A stretch of 64,000 nucleotides of DNA from Mesorhizobium sp. dw_380 (GTDB lineage: Bacteria; Pseudomonadota; Alphaproteobacteria; Rhizobiales; Rhizobiaceae), in the NCBI RefSeq assembly GCF_018588885.1, contig NZ_JAFFIW010000004.1:124001-188000 (forward strand), in the 5' to 3' direction. The notes under the pieces are model-generated. The model made no database searches and was not told the origin of the DNA. It saw nothing but the letters and a program-made list of their open reading frames with translations. The position numbers and the translations under genes were made by a program. Shown one piece after another: positions 59,445 to 64,000 of the stretch (the stretch's first letter is position 1; each line of letters opens with the position of its first letter).

Positions 59445-59585
59445 TTAGACCGCCTTGCGAGCGACGTAAGGAATGTCGCTGCGGCTGATGCCGAGGTCGG
59501 TCAGTTCACGGTTGCTCAGGCGGCTCAGCTCGGACACGGTGTCCCTGTAGCGGCGCCAGTTGCGGTAGTTGCGGATCAGGTTCAT
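59445..59585 (-). CDS. DUF1127 small basic protein, copy 2 (promoter-proximal)
   Basis: The 46-residue product begins MNLIRNYRNWRRYRDTVSEL, has the core LSNRELTDLGISRSDI and ends VARKAV. It is highly basic, as expected of an RNA-binding protein. The longer in-frame start at 59654 has no family support; GAGAACTACC precedes the ATG at 59585. It is the first gene of the DUF1127/sRNA operon on this strand, with copy 1 49 bp downstream. A promoter should lie in 59586-59800. Confidence 0.9.
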   Translation of the reverse strand: MNLIRNYRNWRRYRDTVSELSRLSNRELTDLGISRSDIPYVARKAV

Positions 59586-59820
59586 GGTAGTTCTCGTTTC
59601 GTCTTTCTTGCGGATCATTCCGTTTGTGTACGAACTAGAAATAGGCGGACCCATATCGATTTAAAAGCGCTATGGCTGCATGGCAGCAATGCAAATTGTG
59701 CAATGCAACATTAACGCGCCTTCACGGACCTGACACAAAGAAGCCAGAATCAGAAAGTGCCGTGACGTCAACGGTTTGGCCGGGCCGGCTGAAAAAATGA
59801 CCAAGCGGGGGAGAAGCGGA
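59586..59820. promoter_or_regulatory. Divergent gap upstream of the DUF1127/sRNA operon and the DUF2157 gene
   Basis: This 235 bp gap is AT-richer than its flanks (for example around 59655-59720) and holds no gene. It must carry the promoter of the DUF1127/sRNA transcript and of the DUF2157 gene. Related Rhodobacter operons use RpoH-type promoters, but no convincing CTTG...CTATAT pair could be fixed here by eye. Confidence 0.4.
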
Positions 59821-60939
59821 ATGGCGGGCTATTCGTCACGAGTAAGGTCCGATATCGCGCGGTGGCTTCAGGCAGGCCTGATCGACGCCGCTACGGCCGC
59901 TTCCTTGACGCGTGACGTCGAAGCCAACGAGCGCAAATCACTCAGCTTCGGCTCGATCCTGGCGATGATGGCGGCACTGCTGTTTGGCGCGGCCATCCTG
60001 ATCTTCGTTGCCGCTAACTGGGACGCGATCCCGCGGCTGGCACGGGTGGCGGCCCTCTTTGCCATCATCCTTGGCGGCTATGTCGGCGGCGCAGTGCTGA
60101 AGACACGCGACCATGCGGCGATCGGTGAGGCCCTGTGGATCGTGGCGGCCGCGGCTTTCGGCGGTTCGATCGCGCTGATTGGCCAGATGTATCACCTGTC
60201 CGGCGACGGGGCTTCGGCCCTTGTCACCTGGGGCGCCGGCACGGCGCTGGCGGCGGTAGCGCTGCGGTCGAACCCGCTCACCGTCGCTTCGGTCGGCATC
60301 GCAGATGCCTGGCTGTTCCTGAAGGGGTTCGACCATTTCAATCGCAGCGAATTTCCGCATGCCTTCGTCGTGATGGCGGTGGTGCTGTTTGCTGTCTCGT
60401 TCTGGACCCGCAGCCAGGCCGCGCGGCATCTGATCGTCCTGTCGCTGCTCTTCTATCTCGTGCTGCTGGCAATGGATCACGCGACGCTGCCGGTGGCGGT
60501 TCCCCTGGTCATTGTCTCCGTCGTGCTTTTCGGGGCTGCCGTCCTTGCGCCGGAACCGGTCGACAGGATCGTACAGCTCGGCGGCCGCTTGCCGCTGCAC
60601 GCACTGCTTGGCTTCCTGACCGGCCTGGCCATCATCCAGTTCGAACTGGCCGACGAAAGCACCTACAACAGCGGTTTCACCATCGCCTCGGTCGTCGCGC
60701 TCGCCGGCACCGTCGCGGCTATCGTCCTGGCGGGGCGTGAGAGCCGCGGGTTGCGCTGGCTTGCCTATCTCGGCTTCGGCTTCGAACTCGCCATGATCTA
60801 TGTCGTGACCTTGCAATCGATGCTCGACACCGCCGGTTTCTTCCTTGCCGCCGCGGTGCTGCTCGGCATCCTTGCGCTCGTCATCATCCGCGTCGAAAAA
60901 CGCATGAAGAGCCCGGCCACCGCAGGAGCCACGACATGA
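59821..60939 (+). CDS. DUF2157-domain membrane protein
   Basis: The 372-residue protein has a cytoplasmic N-terminal segment (about 1-45, RSDIARWLQAGLIDAATAASL) typical of DUF2157, followed by ten or more hydrophobic helices. The function of the family is unknown. The ATG at 59821 is preferred because GGGGGAGAAGCGGA lies directly before it. It overlaps the GDYXXLXY gene by four bases. The two families are often found next to each other in bacteria, so they are presumed partners at the inner membrane. Confidence 0.88.
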   Translation: MAGYSSRVRSDIARWLQAGLIDAATAASLTRDVEANERKSLSFGSILAMMAALLFGAAILIFVAANWDAIPRLARVAALFAIILGGYVGGAVLKTRDHAAIGEALWIVAAAAFGGSIALIGQMYHLSGDGASALVTWGAGTALAAVALRSNPLTVASVGIADAWLFLKGFDHFNRSEFPHAFVVMAVVLFAVSFWTRSQAARHLIVLSLLFYLVLLAMDHATLPVAVPLVIVSVVLFGAAVLAPEPVDRIVQLGGRLPLHALLGFLTGLAIIQFELADESTYNSGFTIASVVALAGTVAAIVLAGRESRGLRWLAYLGFGFELAMIYVVTLQSMLDTAGFFLAAAVLLGILALVIIRVEKRMKSPATAGATT

Positions 60940-61520
60940 TGACCGGAAAGAGGCTTGTTATCTCGGCGCTGGTGCTGGCGCTTGTCCAGATAGGCTTCCT
61001 GAGCTGGATCATCGCCGGCCGCGCGGCGATCTTGCGCAACGGCAAGGAAGTGCTGTTGAAGATCGAACCTGTCGATCCGCGCGATCTGCTGCGCGGCGAC
61101 TATATCATCCTCGGCTATGACATCTCGCGCATCCCGGTGAAAATGATCGCCAACATTCCCGACGGCAAATTCTCGAGCGATGATACGTCGATCGTGGTCC
61201 GGCTGAAGAAGGGTGCCGACGGCTACTGGACGCCGATCACCGCCTGGTTCGGCAAGGCGCCGACGCCAGCCGCTGCCGACGAGGCCGACATATCAGGCCA
61301 TGTCGGCGAAGGGTGGGATCTTCGCGGGGAGGGCGTGACGATCGCGCCGGACTATGGCATCGAGCGCTTCTATCTGCCCGAAGGCCAGGGCATGGCGATC
61401 CAGAACGACATGCGGGTTCGCCCGTTCGGCATACGGCTCGCGCTCTCCGGCCACGGTACCGCCCAGATCAAGGCGCTGGTCGACGGCGACAAGACGCTGT
61501 TCGAGGAACCGCTTTATTAG
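60936..61520 (+). CDS. GDYXXLXY-domain protein
   Basis: The 194-residue protein has one N-terminal membrane helix (about 8-26) and the signature LLRGDYIILGYD near 49-60, from which the family takes its name. The rest is strand-rich and probably periplasmic. Function is unknown. The ATG overlaps the stop of the DUF2157 gene. The two would form a membrane complex of unknown role. Confidence 0.9.
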   Translation: MMTGKRLVISALVLALVQIGFLSWIIAGRAAILRNGKEVLLKIEPVDPRDLLRGDYIILGYDISRIPVKMIANIPDGKFSSDDTSIVVRLKKGADGYWTPITAWFGKAPTPAAADEADISGHVGEGWDLRGEGVTIAPDYGIERFYLPEGQGMAIQNDMRVRPFGIRLALSGHGTAQIKALVDGDKTLFEEPLY

Positions 61521-61574
61521 AGAGTGTATAAGGCCTTGGCGTCAGCGCGACGGTCCGCGTTAACGATGGTCCTG

Positions 61575-62633
61575 TTATCGCTGAACACTGCCTGTCTCTG
61601 CGATGATTTTGGGATAGGGACCGATCGAAATCGTGTAGCTGAAGCTTGTTACGCCTTTTTCCTGCTTGTGTATCGAGGGGCTCCGCACAGCCCAGTCATA
61701 GACGCCCGAAACCATGCAGCGATCGTTTGCACAGGTGACCACAATGCTGTCATTGCGGAGGTTATATACGCGTTCAGGCCATCGCCGGTAATAGTTCCTC
61801 TTGTCCTGAATGATCGAACTCAGGTTCGTCAACTTGCCATAATAGTCGACTGTGCGAGCGTAGGACGCCTGAACTTGAGCAAGAGCGAAATCGTCGTTGT
61901 CGCCATGATGCTCGACCAGATCCTTGACGAAGGCGACCGCAGCGCTCTCCGCCTGTTGCCTTGCGTCGGGTGCAGGCACTGGCACGGGCGCAGGATCTGG
62001 CCTCGTCGACACCTGCGATGTATCTGCAGGCGATTGGTTCGCTGCGACATTGGTCACACGCAACTCTGCCATTTCGCTGGCCGATAAGTATCTTATGTCA
62101 TGCTTGTCATAGCTCGAAGCCAATTCCATCAGCTTGGGGTCCACTCCCATCTCGACTACATAGGATGTGATTGCGGCTGTTCCGAGCTGGACACGGGCCT
62201 TTGCTTCTTCTCTGGAGATCCCGTCAGCCGGTTTCAACCAAGCCCGATGAACGCCGATTGAACCTGGTTCGGCAACACGATGGACGCCACCCAAGAAGGC
62301 CAGTGAGCAGGCTGAGGCGCACTGAAATTGGCGAACCTGAAGCGTATCCAACCCTGCCGCGCGGATCATACGCCCCAACCGAAGCGCGCTGCCGACGTTG
62401 CCGCCGGGGGAGTTGAATACGATCATCCGGGCCCCGCTGCTCACAACCGCGTTGCTAAAGGCGTTCAGGGGTTCATTGTCTTTGAACTCGCCGGAAACAA
62501 CAAGAAACGGCTGCTGCCCTGGAGACGAAACAGGCGTGTATTCTAGGGCCTCAACCTTGCATGTTGCTGCCGCGACAATTGACCCTACCGCCAGAACTAG
62601 AGAAACTACACGCACAACCCGACAGAGCCCCAA
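61575..62633 (-). CDS. Secreted ClpP/crotonase-fold protein with C-terminal extra domain
   Basis: The 352-residue protein starts with a signal peptide (about 1-29). Residues 40-190 look like the periplasmic ClpP-fold group: MIVFNSPGGNVGSALRLGRMI with the oxyanion glycines near 74-79, and QCASACSLAFLGG near 104-116, where the serine in the CASAC loop is in the place of the ClpP nucleophile. A Pro-rich linker (about 210-225) leads to a second domain of about 120 residues, perhaps NTF2-like. The gene is AT-richer than its neighbours and lies beside tRNA-Leu, which suggests acquisition. Its activity is unknown. Confidence 0.75.
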   Translation of the reverse strand: MGLCRVVRVVSLVLAVGSIVAAATCKVEALEYTPVSSPGQQPFLVVSGEFKDNEPLNAFSNAVVSSGARMIVFNSPGGNVGSALRLGRMIRAAGLDTLQVRQFQCASACSLAFLGGVHRVAEPGSIGVHRAWLKPADGISREEAKARVQLGTAAITSYVVEMGVDPKLMELASSYDKHDIRYLSASEMAELRVTNVAANQSPADTSQVSTRPDPAPVPVPAPDARQQAESAAVAFVKDLVEHHGDNDDFALAQVQASYARTVDYYGKLTNLSSIIQDKRNYYRRWPERVYNLRNDSIVVTCANDRCMVSGVYDWAVRSPSIHKQEKGVTSFSYTISIGPYPKIIAETGSVQR

Positions 62634-62729
62634 CCTGCCTGCTGCAAGTAAGAACCTGTCAACGAACTATTTCAAGGGCCTTCTTTGAAAGTTGGATTTC
62701 ATTCAGAGCGGTCACTGGCCGAAAAAAAT

Positions 62730-62815
62730 TGGTGCGGATGAAGGGACTCGAACCCCCACGCCTTTCGGCACTGGAACCTAAATCCAGGGCGTCTACCAGT
62801 TCCGCCACATCCGCA
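62730..62815 (-). tRNA. tRNA-Leu (TAG)
   Basis: The reverse strand shows acceptor TGCGGAT/ATCCGCA, a long variable arm (TGCCGAAAGGCG), anticodon stem CTGGA/TCCAG with loop TTTAGGT (anticodon TAG) and T-arm GGGGTTCGAGTCCC. CCA is encoded at 62732-62730. Length is 86 bases, as expected for a class II tRNA. Confidence 0.97.
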
Positions 62816-63174
62816 TCGCCCGGCAATCCCATGTAGCCATCATTCTGTCAATGTCAGAGACGAGAAGTCGGCCAGGGTCGAAATGTTGGTTATTCGCCTA
62901 AGCGCGAAGACTGTTGAAAATTAGGCTCGCCTGTGACAAAAGGCGTGTCAAATGTGACGGGACGCGACGATCCGCTTCTGCAGAATGTGATAAGAAGTAG
63001 GAAAAACAAGAACTTATTCACATTTTGGAACGCAGTTTGGGAGAGTTTGAGCCGTAATTTCGGTCAAATCGCCAGGTTCCGTACCAAAAGCCATTTCCGG
63101 CAAGATTATACCGGCAGGCTGTAAACGGCAGGGAGCCGTTTGGCAGTCTCATTGGTGAAAACAAAGGTTTTACG
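62816..63174 (+). promoter_or_regulatory. 359 bp leader upstream of tig with inverted repeats
   Basis: No gene is supported. The AT-rich stretch holds TGACA/TGTCA at 62934-62938 and 62946-62950. An imperfect inverted repeat AATGTGATAAG (62984-62994) faces CTTATTCACATT (63013-63024), and a third AATGTGA lies at 62950. GATTATACC near 63103-63111 could contain a -10. AAAGG precedes the tig start. A regulator binding AATGTGA half-sites is possible. Confidence 0.45.
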
Positions 63175-64000
63175 ATGCAGGTCACCGAAACTCTCAATTC
63201 CGGTCTCAAGCGCGAGATCAAGATCACCGTGCCGGCCGGTGACATGGAAGCCAAGCTGATGGCGCGGCTGTCGGATGCCCGCAACAAGGTTCGCATCAAC
63301 GGCTTCCGGCCGGGCAAGGTGCCGGTGCAGCACCTGCGCAAGGTCTATGGCAAGTCGTTCATGGCCGAAGTGGTCAACGAGATCCTCAACGATTCGACCC
63401 GATCGATCATTACGGGCCGCGGCGAAAAGGCCGCCATGCAGCCCGAAGTCATCATGACCGAGGACGAGAAGGAAGCCGAGAAGATCCTGGCCGGCGGCGC
63501 CGATTTCGAATTCCGCCTCAACTATGAAGTCATCCCGGCGATCGAGATCAAGGACTTCTCCGATATCAAGGTGACGCGTCAGGTGTTCGACGTGCCCGAA
63601 ACCGAGATCGACGAGCAGGTCAAGCGGGTCGCCGAATCGGCACGCAGCTATGAACCGAAGACCGGCAAAGCCGCCGAAGGCGACCGCGTCAGCATCGACT
63701 ATGTCGGCAAGATCGACGGCGAGGCCTTTGCCGGCGGCGCCGGCACCGATCAGCCGCTGGTGCTGGGTTCCAAGGAATTCATTCCGGGCTTCGAGGACCA
63801 GTTGGTCGGCGCCAAGGCCGGCGACGAAAAGCAGGTCACCGTGACCTTCCCGGAAAACTACCAGGCTGCGCATCTGGCCGGCAAGGAAGCCACCTTCGAC
63901 GTCACCGTCAAGGAAGTGTCGAAGCCCGGCGAACTCGAAATCAACGACGAGACCGCCAAGAACCTTGGCCTGGAGTCGCTGGAGCGCCTGCGGGAGATCG
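63175..64000 (+). CDS. tig: Trigger factor (3' end outside window)
   Basis: The first 275 residues are visible. The ribosome-binding N-terminal domain (about 1-120) has the tail signature GFRPGKVP near 43-50 that docks on L23, and an FKBP-type PPIase domain follows at about 155-245 ([37 protein letters not shown]). Trigger factor is the ribosome-associated chaperone for nascent chains. AAAGG lies seven bases before the ATG. The gene continues past the window. Confidence 0.97.
   Translation, partial: MQVTETLNSGLKREIKITVPAGDMEAKLMARLSDARNKVRINGFRPGKVPVQHLRKVYGKSFMAEVVNEILNDSTRSIITGRGEKAAMQPEVIMTEDEKEAEKILAGGADFEFRLNYEVIPAIEIKDFSDIKVTRQVFDVPETEIDEQVKRVAESARSYEPKTGKAAEGDRVSIDYVGKIDGEAFAGGAGTDQPLVLGSKEFIPGFEDQLVGAKAGDEKQVTVTFPENYQAAHLAGKEATFDVTVKEVSKPGELEINDETAKNLGLESLERLREI

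Noticed and set aside
62398..62836. Small plus-strand frames between the ClpP-fold gene and tRNA-Leu
   Set aside because: They run antisense to the signal-peptide region of a supported gene or into the tRNA, and lack ribosome sites.

Overview
The window is about 64 kb of high-GC chromosomal DNA from a Rhizobiales alphaproteobacterium, most likely Mesorhizobium or a close Phyllobacteriaceae relative. The basis is gene content and order: an ExoR-type regulator, a fused SecDF, the run argS / SPOR protein / nagZ / scpAB / tatABC / serS / surE / pcm / LysM-LytM lipoprotein, paired DUF1127 genes and rhizobial interspersed palindromes. There are no phage, IS, plasmid or symbiosis genes. Three tRNA genes (Asn-GTT, Cys-GCA, Leu-TAG) are present and no rRNA.

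Region by region. 1-4.6 kb: a truncated MocR-type regulator diverges from a DMT exporter, followed by a zinc alcohol dehydrogenase and a maleyl-isomerase / fumaryl-hydrolase pair. 4.9-8.2 kb: a signalling set of a LuxR response regulator, a hybrid histidine kinase and a FIST-domain sensor, which resembles NosP/NahK. 8.4-12.3 kb: coxSLM encoding a form II (AYRGAGR) molybdenum hydroxylase, with hairpin repeats between the subunit genes. 12.5-17.9 kb: small accessory genes (acyltransferase, GNAT, CutC, SRPBCC, AhpD-like, cupin) and two tRNAs. 18-24.4 kb: Pcm-like protein, TolC, PopZ, ValS. 24.7-31 kb: FadL-like porin, IlvD overlapping exoR, xthA, VOC protein, ErpA. 31-47 kb: the conserved housekeeping block from dgt to the LytM lipoprotein. 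47-57 kb: epimerase/AraC pair, DUF815 ATPase, yajC-secDF followed by homologues of two mitochondrial complex I assembly factors, sterol-desaturase family protein, MFS. 57.4-64 kb: trmFO, the DUF1127/sRNA locus, the DUF2157-GDYXXLXY pair, an AT-richer ClpP-fold gene beside tRNA-Leu, and the start of tig.

The most notable locus is 58954-59585 on the minus strand. Two DUF1127 genes are followed by six hairpins, each showing CCTCCTCCC in its loop. The hairpins form two parallel modules of three, separated by a terminator-like element. They look like cuckoo/CcsR-type anti-Shine-Dalgarno small RNAs, here in a duplicated arrangement.

All function calls come from reading motifs and from family knowledge; no database search was run. 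Starts were chosen from ribosome-binding sites and overlaps where these were clear.
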